This document shows, piece after piece, positions 45,600 through 54,701 of a stretch of DNA of 64,000 nucleotides (positions are counted from its first letter, which is position 1; each line of letters opens with the position of its first letter). The notes below the pieces were generated by a model, which was not told the origin of the DNA, ran no database searches, and was given only the letters and a program-made list of their open reading frames with translations. Origin of the DNA: an uncultured Carboxylicivirga sp. (GTDB lineage: Bacteria > Bacteroidota > Bacteroidia > Bacteroidales > Marinilabiliaceae). Where the stretch lies: positions 1,116,001 to 1,180,000 of the forward strand of contig NZ_OY764327.1 in assembly GCF_963668385.1 (NCBI RefSeq). The letters are read 5' to 3'. Position numbers and translations under genes: made by a program.

Positions 45600-47432
45600 T
45601 TATCTTCTTTTATGATCAAGCGAAAGCACTTGTAGATAAGCTTTAGCTTTCAAACTATCTAATGAATTTTGAGCGTTTTGCATCTGAATAAAACGGTTCA
45701 TTCTATTATCGTAAACCTGAAACAAACTATCCTGAATAAATCCCATCGCATCAGGATAGTCGAAAAAAGCAAAACCTTTACCTGTTTCATCCAGCAAGTT
45801 CTTACTAAACGGAAAACCATCGTCGTTTATATCACATTGGTTTAACAATGTACGAGCTAAATCTGTTTGACTTCCTACCTTAGTAATGATGGTATCTTTT
45901 ACAGCTAAAGCACCTCCAGTCCAAAGCATTGGAATGTGATAACGTTGCTTCACATCGTCGGTATATCTTTCTGGGCCAGGAGTACTATGGTCGGCCATAA
46001 GAATGAACAAAGTATTATCCCATTGACCATTTTCTTTTACTTTGTCAAAGAATTCTCCTAAGCATTTATCGGTATAGGCAATAGAATTGTGATACTTATC
46101 ATCGTATTTTTTCTCCATGGGTATATCAAAAGGCTCATGGCTGCTCAACGTAAAATAGAAATAGAAGAATGGACCTTTCGCTTTATTCATCTCATCAGCT
46201 AGACGTTCAAAGGTATATTGATCATGTACACCCCATTTTTCTCCTTGATATTCCGATGGAAAATCATTCATTGTAATTACTCGCTTGAAACCAGCTTGAT
46301 TAACAAATGAATTCATGTTCTTAAATCCCATATCTCCACCATACATATACATTAGATCCTGATAACCTGCTTCTTCAAACTTCTTAGGTAAAAATGATAA
46401 AGTTTCGGATTTAGATGGCATTCTAATTATAGAATAAGTTGGCATAACCTGATAGCCAGCTATAGCCGCAACTAATCCTTTATCTGATCTGGATGATGCT
46501 GCATAAAAGTTGGTAAACAATACTCCCTCTTTGCACATCTTGGCAAAGTTGGGTGTAATGGGATGACCTCCTAATGGCCCAATCACATGAGCAGCAAAGC
46601 TTTCCATTAGAATCACAACAACATTAGGCTTATCAACCTTTAATATTGAGGGATATTTGCCCGATTCTTCTTTGAGTTGTTTATAAATGCTTTCAGCTTT
46701 ATCCTCATCCATAAAATGATAATCACGTGATGTTGCATCAAGTCTTTTTAAGGAATACATTAAATTCCATAAAGGGTTTAATGCAGCTTGATTGGCAAAT
46801 CGTTGATGCGAAAAGTAAGCTGCACCTGTATTTAATGGGGCTACACCAACTCCACCTCTAATGGGAATTATTAGTAAGCCTCCCAAGAATAATAGAATTG
46901 GTATTTGAATAGCAACGCTTTTCCAGGATAGTTTTTGTAAGTTTTCTTTTGATAGCCAAATAAATTTATTGTAAATCCAAATCAATACAACATTTAAAAT
47001 ACCAAATGCTAAAAAGAACCCAATTGACTGATACCACTCTAATGACCACAGAACAACTTTAGGGTCTTTTAAAAAACTCAGAGCTTCTGCATCCACATGT
47101 CTTCCCCAAAATGAAAAGAGGTACGTATCTCCTAATAACAAACCTGTAAATACAACAATTAAAATGTATGACAGGATTTTTATGAAGTTGAAACTAAATT
47201 TCTTAAAGATAGATATGTTGATAATCTGAACAACAACAACCAGCATCATAACATATCCAATTATTGATAAATCCATTCGTCCTCCATAGAAAAAGGACTT
47301 AAACAAATTGCTTGTTAATGTATCTTTTATAAAATCGGCATTAAATGCTGTAAAAAGGAAGCGGTGCAATACAAAGAACAGGATCCAAAAAATAATATTT
47401 TTGATCCAAAACCGGTAAAATGTTTTAATCAT
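45600..47432 (-). CDS. LTA-synthase-like membrane sulfatase/phosphotransferase
   Basis: A 610-residue inner-membrane protein with five N-terminal helices (about 10-190) and a periplasmic alkaline-phosphatase/sulfatase-fold domain. The domain has a metal-ligand Glu277 (VVVILMESFA), a nucleophile region SSRSDKG (313-319), GDMGFKNMNSF and MADHSTPG as the second metal site. LTA synthases transfer glycerol-phosphate in Gram-positives. Bacteroidota relatives probably transfer phosphoglycerol or phosphoethanolamine to a membrane glycan. Position in the LPS-type locus supports an envelope-sugar substituent role. Confidence 0.88.
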   Translation of the reverse strand: MIKTFYRFWIKNIIFWILFFVLHRFLFTAFNADFIKDTLTSNLFKSFFYGGRMDLSIIGYVMMLVVVVQIINISIFKKFSFNFIKILSYILIVVFTGLLLGDTYLFSFWGRHVDAEALSFLKDPKVVLWSLEWYQSIGFFLAFGILNVVLIWIYNKFIWLSKENLQKLSWKSVAIQIPILLFLGGLLIIPIRGGVGVAPLNTGAAYFSHQRFANQAALNPLWNLMYSLKRLDATSRDYHFMDEDKAESIYKQLKEESGKYPSILKVDKPNVVVILMESFAAHVIGPLGGHPITPNFAKMCKEGVLFTNFYAASSRSDKGLVAAIAGYQVMPTYSIIRMPSKSETLSFLPKKFEEAGYQDLMYMYGGDMGFKNMNSFVNQAGFKRVITMNDFPSEYQGEKWGVHDQYTFERLADEMNKAKGPFFYFYFTLSSHEPFDIPMEKKYDDKYHNSIAYTDKCLGEFFDKVKENGQWDNTLFILMADHSTPGPERYTDDVKQRYHIPMLWTGGALAVKDTIITKVGSQTDLARTLLNQCDINDDGFPFSKNLLDETGKGFAFFDYPDAMGFIQDSLFQVYDNRMNRFIQMQNAQNSLDSLKAKAYLQVLSLDHKRR

Positions 47433-47467
47433 ACAATTCTAAAATAAATGCAATACTACTAGATAGA

Positions 47468-48568
47468 CTATTTTTGTGCAGCAATCTTTTGTAATAAAAA
47501 AGACTCTATCTCATCTACCATTTTATCAACCGAAAAATGATCGGCAACATGTTTTTTCCCCTCAATCCCCATTTCACAATAGTTTTTTTCTTCAATCATT
47601 TTAATAATAGAAGACGATATAGCATTGGAATTAGCAGCTTCAATTATAAGGCCGTGTTTGCCGTTTTGCATTAGTTCTGTAACCCCATTAACGTTAGTAC
47701 TAATAACCGGTTTTCCAACAGCCATAGCTTCCATTAATGCGTTTGGCATTCCTTCAAACAACGAAGATAAAACAAATAAATCTGCACCATTAAGCAATGA
47801 AGCTACATTTGTCTTAAAGCCTAATAAAAACACATTATTAGCAATATTGTTGTCATTAATTTGTTCCTGTAGTTCATTTTTTAATTTACCTTCCCCTGCA
47901 ATAAAGAAATATACATTTGGTTTTTTATCAATTACTTCTTTGGCGGCCTCAATAAGATATTTAAACCCTTTTTGCTTTGATAATCTGCCTGATGATAAAA
48001 TAATGAATGGTTTACCTAATTCTGAATTAATATACTGGCTGTAATCAAAAGACTCAGAATTCGTCTTCATTTCAACGCCATTATGAATCACTTTTACAAA
48101 CGAACCATTCCACCATCCATAACTATCATATTCTCTTTTAATTGAAGTTGTATTGGTAATAATTCCGTCACAAAACGGAGCAAAAGTGTATTTATATTTA
48201 ATGGACCCATTTAACAATTGAACCCCTTGACGACTGTATACTATACAATTCGATTTTACTATTTTCTTTATCAAAAAACCAGCAATTCTAACATCTCTAT
48301 TTTGGCAGCCTATTATGGCATCAAACTGTATTTGTAAATAATATTTTTTTAATTTCAAAAGCCCCAAGAGGCTAAAATCTGAATGAATACTGATGGCTAA
48401 AACAGGTATATTCTGATCTAATGAATTTTTTTCAAGTATTGAATTCCGAGCACAGCCAATGTATACTTCATGACCTCGAGAAATTAAATTCTTTGCAGTC
48501 ATGAGCATCCATTTTTCTCCGCCACCCCACTTAGTGCGTCCTATGGAATTCAATAATAGAAGCTTCAT
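47468..48568 (-). CDS. glycosyltransferase family 4
   Basis: A 366-residue GT-B glycosyltransferase. The N-terminal substrate domain starts MKLLLLNSIGRTKWGGGEKW. The C-terminal nucleotide-sugar domain contains SGRLSKQKGFKYLIEAA, VFLLGFKTNVASLLNGADLFVLSSLFEGMPNALMEAMAVGKPVI, the typical E-x7-E motif. The donor sugar is unknown. It is coupled in order with GT9 upstream and the sulfatase downstream. The WGGGEKW segment recurs in the other GT4 of this locus. Confidence 0.92.
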   Translation of the reverse strand: MKLLLLNSIGRTKWGGGEKWMLMTAKNLISRGHEVYIGCARNSILEKNSLDQNIPVLAISIHSDFSLLGLLKLKKYYLQIQFDAIIGCQNRDVRIAGFLIKKIVKSNCIVYSRQGVQLLNGSIKYKYTFAPFCDGIITNTTSIKREYDSYGWWNGSFVKVIHNGVEMKTNSESFDYSQYINSELGKPFIILSSGRLSKQKGFKYLIEAAKEVIDKKPNVYFFIAGEGKLKNELQEQINDNNIANNVFLLGFKTNVASLLNGADLFVLSSLFEGMPNALMEAMAVGKPVISTNVNGVTELMQNGKHGLIIEAANSNAISSSIIKMIEEKNYCEMGIEGKKHVADHFSVDKMVDEIESFLLQKIAAQK

Positions 48569-48705
48569 TCAAATAATTTTTCTTTTTTGCCTTAATATCT
48601 TCAAACTAATTGCAAAATAAATGTATTAATATGAATAATACATTTGCTTTAACTTTTTTTACTTTAAATAGTCACCTCGTCTATTTAACTTACAAATTAA
48701 CTTAT

Positions 48706-49722
48706 TTACAAAGTTTGTAAACTATCTAGTATTATCGATACAGGTATGTCGCCACATTTAAAATGGCCTTTAGGACATTCTTTTTTACCGTGCAAGCCAC
48801 ATGGACGGCATTCAAGTTTATGAGGTGATTCAAGAACCTTTGAATCTTTTGATAAAGGGAAATATCCAAAAGCTGGTATAGTAGAGCAAAACATTGCTCT
48901 AACTGGAGCATTAACAGCAGAACAAATATGCAAAGGAGCTGAGTCGTTTACAAAATTCATGGTTGCATTCTGCATAATAGCAGCAGATTGGTTAAATGAT
49001 AATTCTCCAGCTTTATTTTGCACATCAGGATGAGTACATTGATCTATAATTTGCTGACAATAATCTTTATCTCCTTTTCCTCCCATCAATACCAAGGTAT
49101 AATTGTTGGGAAGTTCATTCATTAGCTCAACCCATTTATTTTCGGGATATTGTTTGGTAAACCAAACAGATCCAGGTAACAAACAGAAATATGGTTTTTC
49201 AATTTTAACTATTTCGAAATCCTTTTGTGAAGGATACATTTTTGGCATCTCAAATGACGAATCGGTTAAATCTTGAATTAATGAAAGATTACGATGAACC
49301 TCATGCGTATTCTTATTATTGGTATCGAAAATGTGTGTGATTTTTTTTGTGTAGAATACAGACAATGGATTTTTATCAAAGCCAATTTTCACATTAGCTC
49401 CTGATAATGCAGTAATTAAACCTGTAGTGGCATAACGCTGTATATTAACAACAACATCATACTTATTCTTTCTAATTGTGTTAATTACCTTAATTGTATT
49501 GCGATATTTCTTGTTTCGCTTATCAAAAATAATTACTTCATTTACATTAGGATTATTTTCTAATAGGCTTTCATTACCTTTTCGTACTAAAATATCGACA
49601 GATGATTCCGGATAAAAACGCTTAAGTTTTGAAATCACAGGCAAAGAAAGTATCACATCACCTATAAACGCAGTCTGTATCACAAGAAATTTACGTTGGT
49701 TATTGCTTTCGATATTATGCAT
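48706..49722 (-). CDS. glycosyltransferase family 9 (heptosyltransferase-like)
   Basis: A 338-residue GT9 enzyme transferring L-glycero-D-manno-heptose or a related sugar to LPS core (family knowledge). QTAFIGDVILSLPVISKLKRFYP (N-terminal) and FVNDSAPLHICSAVNAPVRAMF (about 255-276, acceptor/donor loop) are characteristic. The C-terminal Cys cluster (CRPCGLHGKKECPKGHFKC) is seen in many GT9 members. It is the first gene of the minus-strand operon and divergent from hldD, which makes the ADP-heptose donor. Confidence 0.9.
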   Translation of the reverse strand: MHNIESNNQRKFLVIQTAFIGDVILSLPVISKLKRFYPESSVDILVRKGNESLLENNPNVNEVIIFDKRNKKYRNTIKVINTIRKNKYDVVVNIQRYATTGLITALSGANVKIGFDKNPLSVFYTKKITHIFDTNNKNTHEVHRNLSLIQDLTDSSFEMPKMYPSQKDFEIVKIEKPYFCLLPGSVWFTKQYPENKWVELMNELPNNYTLVLMGGKGDKDYCQQIIDQCTHPDVQNKAGELSFNQSAAIMQNATMNFVNDSAPLHICSAVNAPVRAMFCSTIPAFGYFPLSKDSKVLESPHKLECRPCGLHGKKECPKGHFKCGDIPVSIILDSLQTL

Positions 49723-49774
49723 AATTGATTAATCCTAATGCTTTTATTTGAGTACTGAGTATATAACAATTTGT

Positions 49775-49805
49775 CAAAAGTAATAAAGACTTCAAAACCA
49801 TCAAA
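49775..49805 (-). promoter_or_regulatory. promoter of the GT9 operon
   Basis: Minus-strand TTTG (49802-49805), 19 bases, TACTTTTG (49775-49782). Both elements fit the Bacteroidota consensus well. The leader to the GT9 ATG would be about 45 bases. Confidence 0.65.
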
Positions 49806-49913
49806 CATTTATTTTACAGACATAGGTCCTAATATGAAATCAAACTAACACAAGAGATTTACTACACTAAAAGCATATTAAGACAATAAACTAGGTTATT
49901 TATAAACTTTTCT

Positions 49914-49921
49914 ACCTTTGC
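49914..49921 (+). promoter_or_regulatory. putative -7 box for the hldD operon
   Basis: TACCTTTG, a perfect TAnnTTTG match, 64 bases before the hldD ATG. Confidence 0.5.
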
Positions 49922-49985
49922 AACTAGGCTTGAAAATTATTAGCTAATTTTCAATTTAGCTTTTAACTATTAATAATTAGTAAAA

Positions 49986-50924
49986 ATGATAATTGTAACA
50001 GGTGGTGCAGGATTTATAGGTAGTAATATTATCAAAGGTTTAAATCAGGCAGGCATAACAGATATTTTAGTGGTTGATAATCTAGCTCAAACACAGAAAT
50101 ATCTCAACCTTAATAAGCTTGATTTTTCGGATTATGTTGATAAAAAAGAATTTTTAAATCGTCTGCCAAGTTATTCTAATGTCGAAGCAATTATACATCA
50201 AGGAGCTTGTTCTGCAACCACAGAATTAGATGCTAATTATCTAATTGAAAACAATTACGAGTATTCAAAAACTCTTTTACATTATTCGCTGGATAATAAA
50301 ATACCCTTTATTTATGCTTCCAGCGCATCTGTATATGGTAATGGAGAAAATGGTTTTGTTGAGAATCCCGAATGTGAATACCCATTAAATGGATATGCCT
50401 TTTCAAAATTTATTTTTGATAAGTATGTTCGTAAGAATGTTGATTTTTCTAAGGATTCAAAAGTTGTTGGATTAAGATATTTTAATGTATATGGTTACCA
50501 GGAAAACCATAAAGGAAGTATGGCTTCAGTTCCTTTTCACTTTTTTAATCAGGCTAACGAAAATGGCGAAATAAAAATATTTGAAGGGAGTGAAGGATTT
50601 TTACGTGATTTCATCTTTATCGAAGATGTTGTTAAGGTGGTCCTGTTCTTTTTAAAAGATGGACAGAGTGGAATATACAATTGCGGAACCGGTAATGAAC
50701 GATCTTTCTTAGATATGGCAAATATTTTCGTTGAAAAATATGGTGAGTGTAAAATTACTACCATACCATTTCCTGAACATTTAAAAGGCAAATATCAGGC
50801 TTTTACAAAAGCAAATACTGATAATCTGCGAGAAGCCGGTTATACCAATAGCTTTACAAGTTTAGAAGAAGGCATGGAGAAGTATCTTTCTGTGCTACAA
50901 AAAAGTAAAGGACTATTTATTTAA
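49986..50924 (+). CDS. hldD: ADP-L-glycero-D-manno-heptose 6-epimerase
   Basis: Final step of ADP-L,D-heptose synthesis for LPS core. The 312-residue short-chain dehydrogenase-type enzyme has the NADP(H) motif GGAGFIGSN (6-14), the HldD-specific IIHQGACSATTE (69-80), YASSASVYG, and the catalytic Tyr137-x3-Lys141. LRYFNVYG and FLRDFIFIEDV complete the fold. First gene of the plus operon, divergent from the GT9 heptosyltransferase-like gene, which is exactly the enzyme that would use its product. Confidence 0.95.
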   Translation: MIIVTGGAGFIGSNIIKGLNQAGITDILVVDNLAQTQKYLNLNKLDFSDYVDKKEFLNRLPSYSNVEAIIHQGACSATTELDANYLIENNYEYSKTLLHYSLDNKIPFIYASSASVYGNGENGFVENPECEYPLNGYAFSKFIFDKYVRKNVDFSKDSKVVGLRYFNVYGYQENHKGSMASVPFHFFNQANENGEIKIFEGSEGFLRDFIFIEDVVKVVLFFLKDGQSGIYNCGTGNERSFLDMANIFVEKYGECKITTIPFPEHLKGKYQAFTKANTDNLREAGYTNSFTSLEEGMEKYLSVLQKSKGLFI

Positions 50925-50939
50925 ACCAAGAAGAGTATT

Positions 50940-51881
50940 ATGAAGATTAGTGGTTTTACAATGGTTAAAAATGCGGGTAAACTTTATTATCCGTTTAAAG
51001 AGTCTGTTTTATCTATTTTGCCAATCGTTGATGAATTTGTAATTGCATTAGGAGATTGTGATCAAGAAGATAATACCTTACAACTTATAGAGGAAATAAA
51101 TAGTCCAAAGATTAAAGTGATAAATACAGTTTGGGACGTAAAGGAATATCCCCATGGCTCAATTTTAGCTCAGCAAACAGATGTTGCTAAAGAGCATTGC
51201 ACTGGCGATTGGCTTTTTTATCTTCAGGCTGATGAAGTGATTCATGAAAAAGATCACCAAACGATTGTTGAGACTTGTAAAAAACATGTTGATAATTCAG
51301 ATGTAGAAGGATTATTATTCAAGTATATTCATTTTTGGGGAGACTATGATCATGCTTTTGTAAGCAATCATGGTTGGTATCGTAACGAGATACGAATTAT
51401 CAGAAATCAAAAAAATATTCATTCGTGGCGAGATGCTCAGAGCTTTAGAGTGATTGATAATTTTTCTAAAGAAAAATATCTTGAGAAAGAAGAAACACGT
51501 AAGCTGAATGTTGCTCCTTTAGATGCTGATGTATACCATTATGGTTGGGTAAGGCCTCCCAAATTAATGGCGAAAAAAACTTCACACTTTAAAAGTTGTT
51601 ACAAAGATGAGAACGTGAAGGAACCTGAAATGGAAGTTATTTCATCAATAGACTTTGGAGCTATGAATAAGATTCCTTCATTTGCAAATACACATCCTAA
51701 AGTAATGAGTAATAAAATTGCTTCGTTTGATTGGGCAGATCAGCTAAATTATTCAAAAGAGTTGGGAAGAAAACCAGTTCATAAACATGAAAGAACTAAA
51801 TATAGGTTTCTAACAGCAGTTGAGAGGTTGTTTTTCCCCAACGGTATATTTAATTTTAAGAATTATCAGATAATAAAATGA
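50940..51881 (+). CDS. glycosyltransferase family 2
   Basis: A 313-residue GT-A glycosyltransferase. ISGFTMVKNAGKLYYPF at the N-terminus and the catalytic acidic region WLFYLQADEVIHEKD (about 96-110) are seen; the metal-binding motif is ADE rather than a classical DxD. Sugar and acceptor unknown, but the HldD context suggests core-oligosaccharide assembly. It overlaps the next gene by 4 bases (ATGA). No membrane helices, so cytosolic and peripheral. Confidence 0.87.
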   Translation: MKISGFTMVKNAGKLYYPFKESVLSILPIVDEFVIALGDCDQEDNTLQLIEEINSPKIKVINTVWDVKEYPHGSILAQQTDVAKEHCTGDWLFYLQADEVIHEKDHQTIVETCKKHVDNSDVEGLLFKYIHFWGDYDHAFVSNHGWYRNEIRIIRNQKNIHSWRDAQSFRVIDNFSKEKYLEKEETRKLNVAPLDADVYHYGWVRPPKLMAKKTSHFKSCYKDENVKEPEMEVISSIDFGAMNKIPSFANTHPKVMSNKIASFDWADQLNYSKELGRKPVHKHERTKYRFLTAVERLFFPNGIFNFKNYQIIK

Positions 51882-52642
51882 ATAAAGTTCTAAATAATAT
51901 TCTTCAAGAAGGAGTATTTATTGTCCATGCACTTAATGGATATCGATATCATGAGGAAAGAATCAAGATCTTATTTAAACAACAAGGTATCAAATATGAA
52001 TTTGTTACTGATGGTGATCCATCATGTATGAATCAAGATGTATTCAAGAGTACTTTTGATGAATCAGTCCTATCAAAATTTTCAATAGGTGGAATTTCCT
52101 GTACTCTAAATCATTTTTACGCTTACAAAAGGATGTTAGATAAGGGGCTTAAATATGCAATTGTTTTTGAAAATGATCCTTGCTTTTTAGGCGACTTTAA
52201 AAACCAGTTAGCTAAAATTTTTAATGAATTAGAAGATTTGGAAAGTGGTTTTATTGTTTCACTTGAAAATAGTACATTAAGATTCCCTTCTGTTTGGACT
52301 ACCAAAAGGAATAAATACTTGTACAGAGCTAATTCAGGAAGAATGGCTGGTGCATATATAATTGATGCTGTTGCTGCTCAAAAAATAATTGATGATTTAA
52401 AGCTAAATAAGTGTAACAAAATAATTGATATTTGGCACAATAACTTAATAGATAGGGGAATTATTAAAATGTATTGGGCTCATCCCGCCCTTATTGAACA
52501 AGGATCTCATAATGGAACAATGAGTTCAACCATATCATCTAAAAAAAATAGCTTAAAAAGGAAACTTATCTGGGCTACATTAAAGTACTATAAAATGTCT
52601 ATCAAAAGACTATTCCCAGAAAAAAGAATTATTGAATCATAA
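51878..52642 (+). CDS. glycosyltransferase family 25
   Basis: A 254-residue GT25 protein. GVFIVHALNGYRYHEERIKILFKQQGIKYEFVT, GGISCTLNHFYAYKRMLDKGLKYAIVFENDPCFL (the acidic END motif for metal binding) and a C-terminal RANSGRMAGAYIIDAVAAQKIID follow the family pattern. GT25 enzymes add galactose or related sugars to LPS core. Translation is coupled to the preceding GT2 gene by a 4-base overlap. Confidence 0.88.
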   Translation: MNKVLNNILQEGVFIVHALNGYRYHEERIKILFKQQGIKYEFVTDGDPSCMNQDVFKSTFDESVLSKFSIGGISCTLNHFYAYKRMLDKGLKYAIVFENDPCFLGDFKNQLAKIFNELEDLESGFIVSLENSTLRFPSVWTTKRNKYLYRANSGRMAGAYIIDAVAAQKIIDDLKLNKCNKIIDIWHNNLIDRGIIKMYWAHPALIEQGSHNGTMSSTISSKKNSLKRKLIWATLKYYKMSIKRLFPEKRIIES

Positions 52643-52714
52643 GACCTAGTTAAAGAAAATTCAGCATGATCATTCCGAATTAGAATATTGAGTATTGGTG
52701 TAAATAATAATGAA

Positions 52715-53524
52715 ATGAAGATATCCGTAATTCTTTCTTTTTATAATAAAATTGATTGGCTAAAACTAGTTCTGGCTGGTTATTGTAGACAAAGCTTTAA
52801 GGAATTTGAAATAGTAATCGCAGATGATGGCTCACGTGATGAAGTTGTAAATGAAATAGAAAGGATGAAGGATGATTATCCTTTTAATATTACTCACGTT
52901 TGGCATTTAGATAATGGATGGCAAAAAAATGTGATTTTAAACAAACCAATATTGGCGTGTAATTATGACTATATCATATTTAATGATGGCGATTGTATAC
53001 CACACAGACATTTTGTAAAAGAGCACTATGTAAATCGCCAACCAGATACTGCTTTAGCTGGCAGAAGAGTTTATCTACCCAAAACATTAACAGAAGAGTT
53101 AACACCGAAAATGGTTCTTAGGGGTTACCTTGAACGTAAGGGATTATTTCGTACGCTATTAAGCAAGGAGAAGCATGTTGAAAATGGGTTTTACCTATCA
53201 AATTCATATCTTAAAAATTTAATCACAAAGAAAGATCGAAGTATTTTAGGTTCCAATTTTTCAATGCCTAAAAAGCAACTTCTTGAAATTAATGGATTTG
53301 ATGAAAGATATGATTTGCCAGCAATTGGGGAGGATAATGATTTAGAGGTTAGATGGAGAAATTATGGAATGAAAGTGCGATCTGTAAAGCATATTGCAAT
53401 TCAATATCACCTAAATCATAAAATACTTCCAAGAAATCCTAAACACATGCAAATCCTAAAGGATCATCAAATGAACAATATTTCATGGACCTCCCATGGA
53501 ATTGTTAAAGGAAAAGAAGATTAG
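52715..53524 (+). CDS. glycosyltransferase family 2
   Basis: A 269-residue GT-A enzyme. Conserved GT2 parts: ISVILSFYNKIDWLKLVLAGY, VIADDGSRDEV (about 33-43), IIFNDGDCIPHRHFV (DGD metal site) and the acceptor motif GEDNDLEVRWRNYG. The DCIP...EDNDLEVR pattern fits galactosyl- or N-acetylhexosaminyl-transferase-like GT2 proteins. The ATG of MKISVILSF is used, an upstream TTG being the alternative. Its stop overlaps the convergent GT4 gene by 4 bases. Confidence 0.88.
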   Translation: MKISVILSFYNKIDWLKLVLAGYCRQSFKEFEIVIADDGSRDEVVNEIERMKDDYPFNITHVWHLDNGWQKNVILNKPILACNYDYIIFNDGDCIPHRHFVKEHYVNRQPDTALAGRRVYLPKTLTEELTPKMVLRGYLERKGLFRTLLSKEKHVENGFYLSNSYLKNLITKKDRSILGSNFSMPKKQLLEINGFDERYDLPAIGEDNDLEVRWRNYGMKVRSVKHIAIQYHLNHKILPRNPKHMQILKDHQMNNISWTSHGIVKGKED

Positions 53525-54585
53525 TTTTGAGATAATACTTTTATAAACTTTGTTATTGATTTATTAAAACTAAAAAATTCATTTGCTCTTATTTGGCCTG
53601 CATTACCATAAAGTTGAGCCGTTTGATTATCTTCAATTAGTTGTTGTAAAGCTGAGGCAAATGCCTGATAGTTGTATGAGTCAACTAATATACCTGTTGT
53701 GTTGTCTTGAACAATTTCTTTTGCCGAACTAATATTATAGGCAACAACAGGTTTCTTGCAAAACATTGCCTCTACCATTACATAACCAAATCCTTCGTAT
53801 CTTGATGATAAAGCAAAAACATCACATTGATTTAAAAAGCTATATATATCTTCAATAAAACCGGCAAATTCCACAGTATCCTCCAAATTTAGCTTTGCTA
53901 CTTCTTCTTGTAATTCACCAAGCTGACTCCCACTTCCACCAATGATAAGTTTAAAATCAATATTGTTACTTTTTAAAACGGAAGCTGATTTAAGAAGTAG
54001 ATCAAAACCTTTCTGGGTTTCAAGTCTGCCTAAGGCACCGATGATTGCTTTTTTATTGGTTGCTCCTTTTTGTAGATTTAATGGTGGATGAATTCCATTA
54101 TTGATAATATGGATTTTGTCCTCAATTTTAATTCCTGTTTTTAAGAGCGATTGTTTAGTTGCTTCTGAATTGGCAATTAAATGGGTAACAACATTCTCGA
54201 GAAGAAATCGGTTGATAAATGAATTTTTTATTGCTTTATCACTTCCTCTTCTATAAATGATTTTTTTGATTCCACAGGCTTTTGCAACTCTGGCAACTAA
54301 TTTAAGTTCGTTAGGGCCATTAAAGATTAGTACATCAAAGTTTTGATCTTTCAATAACTTTTTAAGTTGATTAAAACTTGATGGACTCAAAAAACTAAAC
54401 TTCTTAAGATTAAAATATAGTTTACTGATTTTTTCTGAATCTATTTTTTGATCTAATACACTGTTTTTGTTCAGAAGAAAAGATACCTTAAAATCCGGAA
54501 GCTCAGATATAGCAGATGCCATTTCGAGATGCCATTTTTCTCCACCACCCCAGCTTGTATTTGTATTACAAAAGCAAATATTCAT
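53521..54585 (-). CDS. glycosyltransferase family 4
   Basis: A 354-residue GT-B enzyme. It opens NICFCNTNTSWGGGEKWHLEMA and has GALGRLETQKGFDLLLKSA, EFAGFIEDIYSFLNQCDVFALSSRYEGFGYVMVEAMFCKKPVVAY with E-x7-E. It is paralogous to the other GT4 gene of this locus, sharing the WGGGEKW segment near residues 11-17. The gene has its own -7 box and no close downstream partner on its strand. Likely cytosolic, acting on a core or surface glycan. Confidence 0.9.
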   Translation of the reverse strand: MNICFCNTNTSWGGGEKWHLEMASAISELPDFKVSFLLNKNSVLDQKIDSEKISKLYFNLKKFSFLSPSSFNQLKKLLKDQNFDVLIFNGPNELKLVARVAKACGIKKIIYRRGSDKAIKNSFINRFLLENVVTHLIANSEATKQSLLKTGIKIEDKIHIINNGIHPPLNLQKGATNKKAIIGALGRLETQKGFDLLLKSASVLKSNNIDFKLIIGGSGSQLGELQEEVAKLNLEDTVEFAGFIEDIYSFLNQCDVFALSSRYEGFGYVMVEAMFCKKPVVAYNISSAKEIVQDNTTGILVDSYNYQAFASALQQLIEDNQTAQLYGNAGQIRANEFFSFNKSITKFIKVLSQN

Positions 54586-54609
54586 TTGAAAGAAACTTAG
54601 TTTATTAAA

Positions 54610-54617
54610 CAAAGATA
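54610..54617 (-). promoter_or_regulatory. putative -7 box for the convergent GT4 gene
   Basis: Minus-strand TATCTTTG, a perfect TAnnTTTG match, 24 bases upstream of the ATG. Confidence 0.5.
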
Positions 54618-54637
54618 AGAACTCGAAGATAAGATCA

Positions 54638-54676
54638 TAAAAAAAGCGGCTCAGACCTTCGCCCGAAACCGCTTTT
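54638..54676 (-). terminator. terminator of the GH43 gene
   Basis: Inverted repeat AAAAGCGG/CCGCTTTT (54642-54649 and 54669-54676) with a 19-base loop, followed on the minus strand by T-rich sequence. It lies 25 bases downstream of the GH43 stop. Confidence 0.75.
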
Positions 54677-54701
54677 ACAAACTATTAATCATATAAGGTA
54701 T

